From positions 62,001 through 126,000 of the forward strand of contig NZ_CP109028.1 of NCBI RefSeq assembly GCF_036226885.1: DNA of 64,000 nucleotides, written 5' to 3'. Shown here one piece after another: positions 27,945-36,770 of the stretch. Under the pieces are notes generated by a model. That model was not told where the DNA came from. It searched no databases and saw only the letters and a list, made by a program, of their open reading frames with translations. The position numbers and the translations under genes are program-made. How positions within the stretch are numbered: the stretch's first letter is position 1; each line of letters opens with the position of its first letter. Source of the stretch: Streptomyces sp. NBC_00663. GTDB lineage: Bacteria > Actinomycetota > Actinomycetes > Streptomycetales > Streptomycetaceae.

Positions 27945-28790
27945 TCAACTCGTGGGAACCAGGCGCTCCTTGGCCGTACTGGGGGCCGCCGGCGCGGTCT
28001 CGGGGTTGGCCGTGAGGATGGACCGCTGAAGCCGTCGCAGCCCCGCAGAGGGCTCCAGGCCGAGGTCCCGGACGAGGGTCGCGCGCAGCCGCTGGTAGAC
28101 CTCCAGGGCCTCGCCGCGGCGCCCCGAGCGGTAGAGGGCGAGCATGAACTGGGCGTGCAGGCTCTCGTGGGTGCGGTAACGGTTCACCAGCACGGTCAGC
28201 TCGGAGAGCAGCTCGCGGTGGCGGCCCAGTCGCAGGTCGGCTTCGATGCGCTGGTCGAGCGCGCACAGCCGGGTCTCCTCAAGGCGCCTGATCTCCATCT
28301 CCAGCTGGCTCCCGGCCTGGACGTCCGCGAAGGCGGTGCCGGACCACAGCGCCAGCGCCTCGCGCAGATGCCGGGCCGCGTCGGGGAAGTCGCCCGCGTC
28401 CATGGCCCGGTAGCCGGTGCCCGCGAGGCGCTCGAAGGTGCGGACGTCGCTCTGTCCGCCGCCGGCGGCCAGCATGTATCCGCTGGGCATCGTCATCAGC
28501 ACGTCCTTGGCGGTGCGCTGCCTGCCGCCCTCGTCCGTGCCGTCCTGCGCGTCCTTCTCCAGGGCCACGGCGATGAGTTCGCGCAGCTGGAGGACGTACG
28601 TCTGCAAGGTGGTGCGGGCGCTGCGCGGCGGCGTGGCGCCCCACAGCTCCTCGATCAGTGTGGAGACCGGCACCGCCTGGTCGGCGTGGAGTGCCAGCAG
28701 AGCCAGCACCTGCCGCGGCTTGGGGGCCGTCGGCGTGATGGAGACCCCGTTCTCCTTTACGGCCAATGCGCCGAGTACCTCGATGTCCAC
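27945..28790 (-). CDS. SARP-family transcriptional activator (second copy)
   Basis: This 281-aa protein has the winged HTH (about 1-100; PKPRQVLALLALHADQA and LQTYVLQLRELI) and the activation domain (about 110-260; LWSGTAFADVQAGSQLEME and LYRSGRRGEALEVYQRLR). It differs from its neighbour by an Asp/Gly-rich insert of about 15 residues after the HTH. Two ARE-like sites lie 84-134 bp upstream of its start, so it is the best candidate for the SARP controlled directly by the butyrolactone-type receptors nearby. Confidence 0.93.
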   Translation of the reverse strand: MDIEVLGALAVKENGVSITPTAPKPRQVLALLALHADQAVPVSTLIEELWGATPPRSARTTLQTYVLQLRELIAVALEKDAQDGTDEGGRQRTAKDVLMTMPSGYMLAAGGGQSDVRTFERLAGTGYRAMDAGDFPDAARHLREALALWSGTAFADVQAGSQLEMEIRRLEETRLCALDQRIEADLRLGRHRELLSELTVLVNRYRTHESLHAQFMLALYRSGRRGEALEVYQRLRATLVRDLGLEPSAGLRRLQRSILTANPETAPAAPSTAKERLVPTS

Positions 28791-28873
28791 GCGAACTCCC
28801 CTGTCTAGTGCCGAGTGCTCCGGTCGTTTCCGTAACCGTCGTCAGATGCCAGTCCGGCGCCATGGACCAGACT

Positions 28874-28924
28874 AAAAACAGCGCACGCGGTCTGTCAATA
28901 TCAAACCGCATGCCCTGTATTTTC
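28874..28924. promoter_or_regulatory. Two ARE-like operator sites upstream of the second SARP
   Basis: The sequences at 28874-28896 (aaaacagcgcacgcggtct core) and 28902-28924 (aaaccgcatgccctgtattt core) have the AAAC...GGTnTGT-like half-sites of autoregulatory elements bound by ArpA/ScbR-family receptors. They are adjacent and lie about 100 bp before the SARP start codon, a normal position for such operators. The match is by eye. Confidence 0.5.
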
Positions 28925-28985
28925 CAAGCGAGGATCTAACGGTGCGCTAGGCTTGACCTGCGGCGATGCAGAATCTCCAGCAAAG

Positions 28986-29024
28986 TTCAAGGACCCCTGG
29001 AGAGGATCTCCAGGGGTCCTTGAA
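28986..29024. terminator. Perfect 18-bp-stem hairpin between TetR and SARP genes
   Basis: Arms at 28986-29003 and 29007-29024 are exact complements (ttcaaggacccctggaga) with a 3-nt loop. The hairpin is 56 bp past the stop of the leftward TetR gene and about 200 bp upstream of the leftward SARP, so it most likely ends the TetR transcript and insulates the SARP promoter. Confidence 0.8.
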
Positions 29025-29060
29025 GCAAAGAAGGGGGTACGGTCGGCAAAGTTGATCACT

Positions 29061-29080
29061 AAACAGACCGGAAGGTTTGC
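29061..29080. promoter_or_regulatory. ARE-like site at the 3' end of the TetR gene
   Basis: The sequence aaacagaccggaaggtttgc combines AAAC and GGTTT half-sites as in autoregulatory elements. It abuts the TetR stop codon and lies about 270 bp upstream of the second SARP, so it could be a distal operator for that SARP. Confidence 0.4.
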
Positions 29081-29751
29081 TATTGCTCGGTGCTCGTCCT
29101 CAGGGAGGACCGGTCCTGCGCGGGGATGCCGGCCTGCGGCCAGGTGCCCGCGCTCGCCAGTCCCGCCAGCTTCCGCCGGTCGGCGAGCCGGGGGAGGATC
29201 ACGTCCCAGAAGCGGGTGACGTTCTGCCGGGACAGCCAGGAGGCGTCATCGCCGCCGAGCACCTCGAACCCCGCGGTCGCGGCGACGATGACCCGGGCGC
29301 TGTCCGCCCAGGACACCCCTTCCGCCAGAGCCCCGTTGCGCGCGGCCCCGCGGAGGGTGTCCTCGATCCACTCCTGCCACTGCGCCCGCAGGGAGCACTC
29401 CCCCCGGTACGCGCAGTCGCCCGCGAGCTCGAACCCCCCGCGGACCACGATGTCGTGGGCGAGCGCCCCCATCAGCTCGTGCGTGGCGTCCACCACCGTC
29501 TGGAGCGAGTCGCCCTGCCGCGCCGACGCCGCCTCGGTGATGTCGCGCACGGCCTTGGCGGCCTCCGCCTCGACCGCCTCGGCGAGCATGCTCTTGTTGG
29601 CGAAGTGGAAGTGCAGCGCCCCGTTGCTGACACCGGCCCGCCTGCTGATGGTGCTCAGCGACGCGGTGACGAAGCCTTCCTCGGCGAAGACCGCGGCGGC
29701 GGCCTGGATCAGTGCATGCCGGGTACGGGCCGCCCGCTCCTGTTTGACCAT
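29080..29751 (-). CDS. TetR-family regulator, gamma-butyrolactone receptor-like (probable pseudo-receptor)
   Basis: This 223-aa protein opens MVKQERAARTRHALIQAAAA and continues with an HTH ending GVSNGALHFHFANK, the form seen in ScbR/ArpA homologues, especially receptor-like repressors that do not bind the canonical hormone (JadR2/AvaR2 type). The C-terminal domain retains a ligand-pocket-type Trp (AQWQEWIED). The start ATG 29751 follows GGAGA. Its position between SARPs and the carboxylase genes, beside ARE-like sites, suggests it represses one or both. Confidence 0.85.
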   Translation of the reverse strand: MVKQERAARTRHALIQAAAAVFAEEGFVTASLSTISRRAGVSNGALHFHFANKSMLAEAVEAEAAKAVRDITEAASARQGDSLQTVVDATHELMGALAHDIVVRGGFELAGDCAYRGECSLRAQWQEWIEDTLRGAARNGALAEGVSWADSARVIVAATAGFEVLGGDDASWLSRQNVTRFWDVILPRLADRRKLAGLASAGTWPQAGIPAQDRSSLRTSTEQ

Positions 29752-29824
29752 GTGGTGTCTCCTGAGAACCGGGACGTCGAGGGCCGGCACCGCGCCGACG
29801 TCCCAAGTCCCTCGGAAAGTGCTG

Positions 29825-31417
29825 CTACTGCGGGGGGTTGCCGTGCTTGCGGGACGGCAGGTCGGCGTGCTTGCTGCGGAGCATGGCCAGCGACCGGACG
29901 AGGACCTCGCGGGTCTGCGCCGGGTCGATGACGTCGTCGACCAGGCCGCGCTCGGCCGCGTAGTACGGGTGCATCAGCTCGGACTTGTACTCCTTGACCA
30001 TCTTCTGCCGCATGGCCTCGGGGTCCTCGGCCTCGGCGATCTGACGGCGGAAGATCACGTTGGCCGCGCCCTCGGCGCCCATCACGGCGATCTCGTTCGT
30101 CGGCCACGCGTAGGTGAGGTCGGCGCCGATGGACTGGCTGTCCATGACGATGTACGCACCGCCGTACGCCTTGCGCAGGATCAGCGAGATCCGCGGCACG
30201 GTCGCGTTGCAGTAGGCGTAAAGGAGCTTCGCGCCGTGGCGGATGATGCCGCCGTGCTCCTGGTCGACACCCGGAAGGAACCCGGGGACGTCCAGCAGCG
30301 TCAGGAGCGGGATGTTGAAGGCATCGCACATCTGGACGAAGCGCGCGGCCTTCTCCGAGGCCTCGATGTCGAGCACGCCTGCCAGGCTCTGGGGCTGGTT
30401 GGCGACGATGCCGACGACCTGGCCGTCGAGGCGGGCGAGCGCGCAGATGATGTTGCGGGCCCAGCGCTCATGCACTTCGAGGTACTCGCCGTCGTCGACG
30501 ATCTCCTCGATGACCTTGGCCATGTCGTACGGCCGGTTGCCGTCGGCCGGCACCAGGTCCAGGAGCACCTCGGAGCGCCGGTCGACGGGGTCGTCGGCCA
30601 ACGTCCGCGGCGGAGCCTCCTGGTTGTTCTGCGGCAGCAGCGACAGGAGGTAGCGCACCTCCGCGATGCAGGTCTCCTCGTCGTCGTAGGCGAAGTGGCA
30701 GACGCCCGACGTCTCGGCGTGCACATCCGCACCGCCCAGGCCGTTCTGGGTGATCTCCTCGCCCGTCACCGCCTTGACCACGTCCGGGCCGGTGATGAAC
30801 ATCTGCGAGGTGTCACGGACCATGAACACGAAGTCCGTCAGCGCCGGGCTGTAGGCCGCGCCACCCGCGCACGGGCCGAGCATCACGCTGATCTGCGGGA
30901 TGACACCGGACGCCTTGGTGTTGCGCTGGAAGATGCCGCCGTACCCGGCGAGGGCGGAGACGCCCTCCTGGATACGGGCGCCGGCGCCGTCGTTCAGCGA
31001 CACCAGCGGAGCCCCTGTGGCGATGGCCATGTCCATGATCTTGTGGATCTTGGTGGCGTGGGCCTCGCCCAGCGCGCCGCCGAAGATCCGGAAGTCGTGC
31101 GCGTACACAAAAACGGTACGCCCTTCAACCGTTCCCCAACCGGTGATCACCCCGTCGGTGTACGGCTTCTTCACATCCATGCCGAAACCGGTTGCCCGGT
31201 GCCGACGCAGCTGCTCGACCTCCTGGAACGAGCCCGGGTCGAGGAGCAGTTCGATGCGTTCCCGTGCGGTCAGCTTGCCCTTGGCGTGCTGCGCCTCGGT
31301 CGCCTTCTCACTCGGTCCGGCCAGCGCCTGCGCACGGATGTCGTCCAGTTCGGCCACTCGCCCGTACATGCCGGTCGGCTCCAGGTCGATCGACGCCGGG
31401 GCGGTTGTCATCGCCAT
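29825..31417 (-). CDS. Acyl-CoA carboxylase carboxyltransferase (beta) subunit
   Basis: This 530-aa crotonase-fold subunit transfers CO2 from carboxybiotin to acetyl- or propionyl-CoA. Visible features are GKLTARERIELLLDPGSF, the acyl-CoA site GAGARIQEG and GPCAGGAAYSPAL, and the biotin-site region LLDVPGFLPGVDQEHGGIIRHGAK. A biotinylated alpha subunit is not in the window and must come from elsewhere. The start is set at ATG 31417 (after GAAGGGA) because a -10-like TAATCT at about 31475 would put the RNA start near 31468, where another in-frame ATG lies. Malonyl- or methylmalonyl-CoA supply is the likely role. Confidence 0.93.
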   Translation of the reverse strand: MAMTTAPASIDLEPTGMYGRVAELDDIRAQALAGPSEKATEAQHAKGKLTARERIELLLDPGSFQEVEQLRRHRATGFGMDVKKPYTDGVITGWGTVEGRTVFVYAHDFRIFGGALGEAHATKIHKIMDMAIATGAPLVSLNDGAGARIQEGVSALAGYGGIFQRNTKASGVIPQISVMLGPCAGGAAYSPALTDFVFMVRDTSQMFITGPDVVKAVTGEEITQNGLGGADVHAETSGVCHFAYDDEETCIAEVRYLLSLLPQNNQEAPPRTLADDPVDRRSEVLLDLVPADGNRPYDMAKVIEEIVDDGEYLEVHERWARNIICALARLDGQVVGIVANQPQSLAGVLDIEASEKAARFVQMCDAFNIPLLTLLDVPGFLPGVDQEHGGIIRHGAKLLYAYCNATVPRISLILRKAYGGAYIVMDSQSIGADLTYAWPTNEIAVMGAEGAANVIFRRQIAEAEDPEAMRQKMVKEYKSELMHPYYAAERGLVDDVIDPAQTREVLVRSLAMLRSKHADLPSRKHGNPPQ

Positions 31418-31483
31418 ACCAGGTCCCTTCTGGGGCGAAGCCGCTGAAAAGTCCCGCCCCAGGTCCATGTAGATCAGATTAAC

Positions 31484-31501
31484 AAACCGCCCATGCGGTT
31501 T
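31484..31501. promoter_or_regulatory. ARE-like palindrome upstream of the carboxylase beta gene
   Basis: AAACCGC (31484-31490), a 4-nt spacer and GCGGTTT (31495-31501) form a perfect palindrome that resembles autoregulatory elements of butyrolactone receptors. It lies between the epsilon and beta subunit genes and next to a -10-like TAATCT (minus strand), a position suited to repression of the beta gene. Confidence 0.6.
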
Positions 31502-31533
31502 CCAGTTCGGGGTGCAACTTTTCTGAACGCCTG

Positions 31534-31722
31534 TCAGCGCCAGCTGCCGGGCGCCCTGTAGGCCCCCGGTGACCGCCAGCCGCCGGAGCCCTCGCGATGC
31601 GGCGGCTCGGGCTGCTCCTCACCGGCCCCCTGCAACGCGAGAAGGACGACCGCGAGCGCGGCGAGTTCCTCCGCGTCAGCCTGTCCGCGTACGACACGCA
31701 GCATCGGTTTGCCGTTGCCCAT
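31534..31722 (-). CDS. Acyl-CoA carboxylase epsilon subunit
   Basis: This 62-aa protein, MGNGKPMLRVVRGQADAEEL followed by AALAVVLLAL and ending YRAPGSWR, matches the small actinobacterial epsilon subunit that stabilises the alpha/beta complex of acyl-CoA carboxylases. It lies immediately upstream of the beta subunit on the same strand. The start is ATG 31722; the earlier in-frame ATG at 31755 lacks a good RBS. Confidence 0.82.
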   Translation of the reverse strand: MGNGKPMLRVVRGQADAEELAALAVVLLALQGAGEEQPEPPHREGSGGWRSPGAYRAPGSWR

Positions 31723-31871
31723 GGCCCCCACTTCCCTTCTCAGGCATGTGGACACGGTCGGCGGAACAGCTCAAGAACCGGTCTCGTCCCGCTTGAAGTC
31801 CTCTCCCGGGCCACTCCTGGACGGCTCCGGGACAACTCCGGTCCGACCGAGGGCAGATGGCCGGAAGCACG

Positions 31872-31905
31872 AGGACTCCGCAACCCGGACGGGCTACGGA
31901 GTCCT
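31872..31905. terminator. Hairpin downstream of the P450 gene
   Basis: The arms aggactccg (31872-31880) and cggagtcct (31897-31905) are perfect complements with a 16-nt loop. The hairpin lies 24 bp past the leftward P450 stop and before the epsilon subunit gene, so it may end the P450 transcript. Confidence 0.5.
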
Positions 31906-31928
31906 CTGTTCCGGCAGGTGGGGCTGGT

Positions 31929-33152
31929 TCACCCCAGCCGCACGGGCAGCTCCCGGTAGCCGTTGATGATGAAGGAGTCGATGGGGGCCAGGTCCCCGGG
32001 CTCGACCGCCAGCTCCAGCTGTGGGAAGCGTGCGAAGAGCGCCGGCAGGGCTACCCCGACCTCCACCACGGCCAGCGGTGCGCCCAGGCAGCGGTGTGGT
32101 CCATGGCCGAATCCAAAACCGTCGCGGCGGTCTGTCCGAAGTACGTCAAATTCAGCCGCCTCCTGTCCGTAGCGGTCGGGATCCAGACCGGCCGCGGCGA
32201 ACGAGACGAGGATCGGGTCGCCCTTCTTGATCAGGACGCCGTCCAGGTCGATGTCCTCCACCGCGAAGCGCATGGGCGAGTAGGCACCCGGGTTGTGCGT
32301 GCGCATCGTCTCGGCCATCACGTCGTCCCAGTCCGCCCGTCCCTCCCGGACGTGCGCGAGCTGTTCGGGGTGGGCCAGCAGCGCTCCGACGGCGTTGGTG
32401 ATCATCGTGCAGGTCGTTTCCTGCCCGCCCGCTATCAGGAGGTTGAGACTGCCGAGGAGTTCCTCCTCGGTGAGGCGGTCGTCCTCGTCCCGCGCCTCTA
32501 TCAGCGCGGATGTCAGGTCGTCACCGGGCCGGGCCCGCTTGCTCACCACGAGCTCGGCCAGCAGCTCGAAGACCTTCATCTGGGCCGCAGCCATCTCCTG
32601 CGCGGAGACGGACGTACTGAACACGGTGTCCATGGCGGTGCAGATCTGGTCGCGGTCTTCCCGCTCGATGCCGAACAGCTCGCAGATCACCCGCATCGGC
32701 AGCAGCTTGGCGAACGCGGCCCGCAGATCGACGACCTCGCCCGCGGGGCGGGCCGCCAGATCGTCCAGCAGTTCCGCGGTGATCTCCGCGACCCGGGGCC
32801 GCAGCAGTTCGGAACGCCGGGCGGTGAACGCGCCGGCGACCAGGCGCCGCAGCCGGGCGCGCTTCTCTCCGTAGGTGAAGAGCATGTTCTCGTTGGCCAC
32901 CCAGGGATACAGCGGCCAGTCCTCGGTGATCCGCCCGTCGATGAACGCCGGCCAGTGCATCCGGGCGTCCTTGGACACGCGGGGATCGACCAGCAGTCGC
33001 TTGACCTGCTGTTCACGGACCACAGCCCAGGCGCGCACGCCACCGGGCAACTCCACCTCTACGGCGGCCCCCCGGGCCCGGAGCATCGCGGCTTCCCCCG
33101 CGAGGTCACGCGCCGAGACGTCCAGCCGATAGGGGCAGACAGCAGTTTCCAT
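31929..33152 (-). CDS. Cytochrome P450 (avenolide Cyp17-like position)
   Basis: This 407-aa soluble bacterial P450 has the heme-Cys motif [16 protein letters not shown], the ExxR motif ETMR and the I-helix AGGQETT, in which the acid-alcohol pair of O2 activation is E-T. It lies between the receptor gene and the carboxylase genes. In S. avermitilis the order acyl-CoA oxidase (aco), receptor (avaR1), P450 (cyp17) makes up the avenolide hormone locus, and the same order appears here. Oxidation of a butenolide-type hormone precursor is therefore the leading hypothesis; a polyketide tailoring role is the alternative. Confidence 0.85.
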   Translation of the reverse strand: METAVCPYRLDVSARDLAGEAAMLRARGAAVEVELPGGVRAWAVVREQQVKRLLVDPRVSKDARMHWPAFIDGRITEDWPLYPWVANENMLFTYGEKRARLRRLVAGAFTARRSELLRPRVAEITAELLDDLAARPAGEVVDLRAAFAKLLPMRVICELFGIEREDRDQICTAMDTVFSTSVSAQEMAAAQMKVFELLAELVVSKRARPGDDLTSALIEARDEDDRLTEEELLGSLNLLIAGGQETTCTMITNAVGALLAHPEQLAHVREGRADWDDVMAETMRTHNPGAYSPMRFAVEDIDLDGVLIKKGDPILVSFAAAGLDPDRYGQEAAEFDVLRTDRRDGFGFGHGPHRCLGAPLAVVEVGVALPALFARFPQLELAVEPGDLAPIDSFIINGYRELPVRLG

Positions 33153-33253
33153 TGGTGCGCTCCATCCGAATCAGTCGCTTCTGATACGTGCCGAGGGGGT
33201 TGCTCCGTACAACCCCCTCGCATCCCCCGCGATGGATCGCTGCGAGGTTGTCG

Positions 33254-33946
33254 TCAAGCAGTCATGGCGGTTTCCTCGGTTGCGGCTTGACGTTCCTTCA
33301 TCACCGACTCGTACACCTTCGCCCCTCGCTCGGGCGAGAAGTCGAGCTGCACGAGGACTCCGGGTACCGCGGCGGCCGTGAGCAGGTACATGTACAGGTC
33401 ACAGACGCGCGCCATCATGTCCGAGCGGTTCTCCATGATGTTCGACAGCATCTGAACACCGGTGAAAGCGCCGACGGACAGTCGTGCGATGGACTCCAGG
33501 TCGACGTGCGGGAGCAGTTCCCCGGCCGCCTTCGCCTCGGCGAACAGCGACTTGCTGTAGTCGATCCACAGGCGCATCGGAATCTTCTGGTCCAGCCCGG
33601 CCGCGCCCACCGCCGGGTCGATGGTGAGACTCACGCTGCCGCGGATGATCGGATCACCCGTCTCCTTCTGCAACAGCATGGTCAGCAACAGCGCCTCGTC
33701 CACCGCCTGTTGCAGCTTCAGCGGCGGCACCTGGACCGGCGGAAGCGCTCTGACCTGCTCCGCCAGTACGGCCTGGGCGAGCTCCTCCTTCGATGTGAAG
33801 TGGAAGTAGAGCGCACCCTTCGTCACTCCGGCCTCTCTGAGGATCGCGGAGATGGTTGCCGCGTCGTATCCGACGTCGTCGAACACCTTGGCGGCGGCAA
33901 CCAGGATGGCCTGCCGTGTCCGGATGGCTCGATCCTGCCGCGCCAC
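33254..33946 (-). CDS. TetR-family gamma-butyrolactone/avenolide-type receptor
   Basis: This 230-aa ArpA/AvaR1-type receptor starts ARQDRAIRTRQAILVAAAKV and has the HTH GVTKGALYFHFTSKEELAQ. The conserved ligand-pocket Trp appears as MRLWIDYSKS. Such proteins repress their targets until a diffusible hormone binds. GTG 33946 follows GGAGGTG with good spacing; the upstream in-frame ATG (33961) is less likely. It is divergent from the acyl-CoA oxidase gene across a region with two ARE-like sites, as expected for autoregulation and control of hormone synthesis. Confidence 0.9.
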   Translation of the reverse strand: MARQDRAIRTRQAILVAAAKVFDDVGYDAATISAILREAGVTKGALYFHFTSKEELAQAVLAEQVRALPPVQVPPLKLQQAVDEALLLTMLLQKETGDPIIRGSVSLTIDPAVGAAGLDQKIPMRLWIDYSKSLFAEAKAAGELLPHVDLESIARLSVGAFTGVQMLSNIMENRSDMMARVCDLYMYLLTAAAVPGVLVQLDFSPERGAKVYESVMKERQAATEETAMTA

Positions 33947-34338
33947 AACACACCTCCACACCGCTCTGCGGTATCGCTCGGTCTACCGGCCCGGAAAAGA
34001 GACCGACAGGTTCGATTCTAGTGGCACCACCTCTGGATACGGGACGGTCAGCTTCAGCCTCTTGCCCTGTCAGGCGCTCTGGTGCATCCCCCGAAGGGAC
34101 AATAAAACCTGCCATCCGGTTTTTCAAGGCCCCTGAGGCCGTACTTCCCCTCGCCTCCGCCTTGAGCAGCGACGGAGCCACAGACCCACTTTGCCATGTC
34201 TCACCTGGAACGCAGCCGTCCGGATCCCGTAGGTCAAGCGTTGCTAAAGAGCCTTGAGAAAGAAACCGGTGGGTTTGTATTTTGCTAGTCCGGCGCTCCT
34301 CTCCCCCCACATCACAAACCCCACATGCGGAGAGGGTT
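33947..34338. promoter_or_regulatory. Divergent promoter region of receptor and acyl-CoA oxidase genes with two ARE-like sites
   Basis: This 392-bp region must carry the promoters of both genes. ARE-like site 1 at 34104-34123 has AAAACC and GGTTTT arms 8 nt apart; site 2 at 34263-34276 has AAACC and GGTTT arms 4 nt apart, followed by GT. Site 2 is about 65 bp upstream of the oxidase ATG, where a bound receptor would block transcription. No other gene was found here. Confidence 0.6.
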
Positions 34339-36297
34339 ATGACCCTGCTGACCATGCAGAGCCAGGCTTCCAGCTCCAACGGAGCCGCGGAAACCGCCCA
34401 GAACCGGGCGGTCATCAGCGAGTTGACGCACCAACTGTTCGACGCACACGAACGTGGCCGACTGCACGGAACCTGGCGGGATCTCATCGGGAACGAGAAG
34501 TTCCGATACCGGCCGGGGCTCACCTCGGAAGAACGCATGGCGCTGTCCTACGAGCGGCTGCGGCTCGTCAACGAGACGATCGACAACGCGGCCTCTCTGG
34601 CCCGCGATCCGCAACTGCTGGCAAGCCTTCACGAGTGGACGGGGGTGGTGGACGGAGCACTCGGCACGCTGGCCGGCATCCACTACAACCTGTTCCTGGG
34701 CAGCCTGCTGGACCATGACGACAGCGAGAGCCGCCAGTTGACCGAGTTCACCTCGATGCAGCGCACAGGAACGTTCCTGTGCACCGAGCTGGACCACGGC
34801 AACGATGCGGCGGCCTTGCAGACCACATGCGAACTGGACCGCACCACCAATGAGTTCGTCCTGCACACCCCCACACCGGGCGCCCGGAAGTTCATGCCCA
34901 ACACCAGCCTGATCGGCGGCCCCAAGAGCGGGGTCGTGGCGGCACGGCTCCTGGTCGACGGCCAGGACCAGGGCGTCTTCCTCTTCCTGACTCCCCTGAC
35001 CGACGAGAACGGCCCGCGGCCCGGCATCTCCATACGCCCGCTGCCCGAGCGGCTCGGCAGCCCCGTCGACCACTGCCTCACCAGCTTCGACCAGGTACGG
35101 CTGCCCCGCGAGGCCCTGCTGGAGGGAGACCACGGACGCCTCACCCCGGAGGACGGCCTCACCAGCAGCCTGGGCAATCCACGCAAACGTTTCCTCCATT
35201 CGATCAAGCGGGTCACCTGGGGCAAGCTCTGCATGAGCGGCGCCGGGGTCGGGGTCTCCCGGGCCGCCCTGACCATCGCCGTGCGGCGCGCACATCTGCG
35301 CACCATCAGCGGTCCGAAGGTCGGCACCCGTGTTCCGCTGGCCGCCCACCGCAGCCACCACAGCCGGCTGCTGAACGGGGTCGCCTCCACGTACGCCATG
35401 ACCTTCCTGCACCGGGCGGTCCTCGCCCGCTGCGTCGACCACACCGAGACCGAACGCGAGGAGGTGGAACGGCTCGTCGCCATCGCCAAGGGGTGGATCA
35501 CCTGGCAGAGCCGCGAGGTCGCCATCGAGTGCCGCGAACGCTGCGGCGCGCCCGGGCTCTTCCCGCTCAACGCCCTGGCCGACATCACCCAGAACCTCGA
35601 GGGCGCCATCACCGCGGAGGGCGACAACCTGGTCGTCTGGGCCAAGGCCGCCGCGGAGATGGTCTTCGGGCACCAGGCCGACCAGGTGTCCTCGCCGACC
35701 GTGCCGCTGGAGCTGCAACCGCTTACCGAACTGGAGTTCCTGCGCGGGCTGTTGGCCAGGGTGGAGCACCTGTGGCAGGTCCGGGCCCGGGCGGCGCTGC
35801 GCGGAGGTCCCTCGGGCAATCCGCTGGCCCGCTGGAACGTGGCCTCCAGCGCGGGCATCGAGATGGTCCGCGCCCACGCCCGGCTACAGGCCGCCGACGC
35901 GTTCCTCGCCGCGGTCGAGCGCACCAGGGAACCGGAGGCGCGGGCACTGCTGGAGGACCTGTGCCGGCTCTTCCTGCTCCAGGAGCTCACCCCCCACACC
36001 GGCGACCTGCTGGCCGAGGGCCACCTGGCTCCCGCCCACGTCCATGAACTCCCCCTCGCCGTCGACCTGCTCATGGAGCGCCTCGCGCCTCAACTGCCGG
36101 TCCTCGTCGAGGCGTTCGATCTGCCGGAGGAGTTCCTGTCCCGCATCCCGCTGGCCAACGCCGATCATTCGCCGATGCTGGACGACTTCCTGACCCCCGA
36201 GGCCGAGACGACCCCACCCCTGGACCTCACCGCCTGCCTGCCCAGGCAGCGCCAGTCCCCGGGGGCAGCCGACAGGAAGCTCGCGCTGCTGACGTAG
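34339..36297 (+). CDS. Acyl-CoA oxidase/dehydrogenase (avenolide Aco-like)
   Basis: This 652-aa flavoprotein has the acyl-CoA oxidase layout: an N-terminal helical domain, a beta domain (about 140-260, with SMQRTGTFLCTELDHGND and a conserved SLIGGPKSG stretch) and a C-terminal oxidase-type helical region. ECRERCGAPGLFP matches the helix that packs on the flavin. ATG 34339 follows GGAGAGGG. In S. avermitilis, Aco with Cyp17 makes avenolide, the signal sensed by AvaR1; here the gene is beside an AvaR1-like receptor and a P450 in that order. Beta-oxidation of another acyl chain is the fallback. Confidence 0.85.
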   Translation: MTLLTMQSQASSSNGAAETAQNRAVISELTHQLFDAHERGRLHGTWRDLIGNEKFRYRPGLTSEERMALSYERLRLVNETIDNAASLARDPQLLASLHEWTGVVDGALGTLAGIHYNLFLGSLLDHDDSESRQLTEFTSMQRTGTFLCTELDHGNDAAALQTTCELDRTTNEFVLHTPTPGARKFMPNTSLIGGPKSGVVAARLLVDGQDQGVFLFLTPLTDENGPRPGISIRPLPERLGSPVDHCLTSFDQVRLPREALLEGDHGRLTPEDGLTSSLGNPRKRFLHSIKRVTWGKLCMSGAGVGVSRAALTIAVRRAHLRTISGPKVGTRVPLAAHRSHHSRLLNGVASTYAMTFLHRAVLARCVDHTETEREEVERLVAIAKGWITWQSREVAIECRERCGAPGLFPLNALADITQNLEGAITAEGDNLVVWAKAAAEMVFGHQADQVSSPTVPLELQPLTELEFLRGLLARVEHLWQVRARAALRGGPSGNPLARWNVASSAGIEMVRAHARLQAADAFLAAVERTREPEARALLEDLCRLFLLQELTPHTGDLLAEGHLAPAHVHELPLAVDLLMERLAPQLPVLVEAFDLPEEFLSRIPLANADHSPMLDDFLTPEAETTPPLDLTACLPRQRQSPGAADRKLALLT

Positions 36298-36770
36298 GCC
36301 TTGGGGCGCCGGACGTAAGACACAGGGCACAGACACGGTAAGCAGCGTGCACGCGCGGTGTGGCCGCCTTCTCCGGGGAGGGGCGGCCATGCCGCGTTGG
36401 GCGTCGCGAGGACTCGGGGACGCCGGGACGCGGAGCGGACTCAGGGCGAAAGGGTGGACGCAGTTGCCCGTGACGGCGTGCGTGCCGTTGTCCACCGCTA
36501 CGGATGACGTCTCCTTCCCCGGCCACGGCGACAGGTCGCCTTCGGTGCAGCGCGCGTGCCCGGGCAGGAGATGCTCGGCCTGCGCTGGCGGCCCTCTGCC
36601 GACAGTGCAACGGCGCGGGCCCCAGCGGGCGGTCAGCTCCTGCCGGTTCCAGCGCGAGCCTGGCGGCCATGGCGGCTATGGCCCCTCGATGATTCTCAGA
36701 ACCACCGAGGGGCCCGCGCCGAGTGCACGGGCCCCTCAAAAGGGCGTCTGGGCCAGTTCCGGCCCGTTGC
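36298..36770. other. Intergenic region between convergent genes
   Basis: This 473-bp gap lies between the acyl-CoA oxidase (plus) and the DUF4097 gene (minus). Apart from a terminator-like hairpin at its right end I see no gene; short Arg/Ala-rich frames in several phases have no RBS or domain. Confidence 0.4.
36707..36737. terminator. Rho-independent-like hairpin after the DUF4097 gene
   Basis: The arms gaggggcccg (36707-36716) and cgggcccctc (36728-36737) are perfectly complementary with an 11-nt loop. It lies 34 bp past the stop of the leftward DUF4097 gene. Confidence 0.65.
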
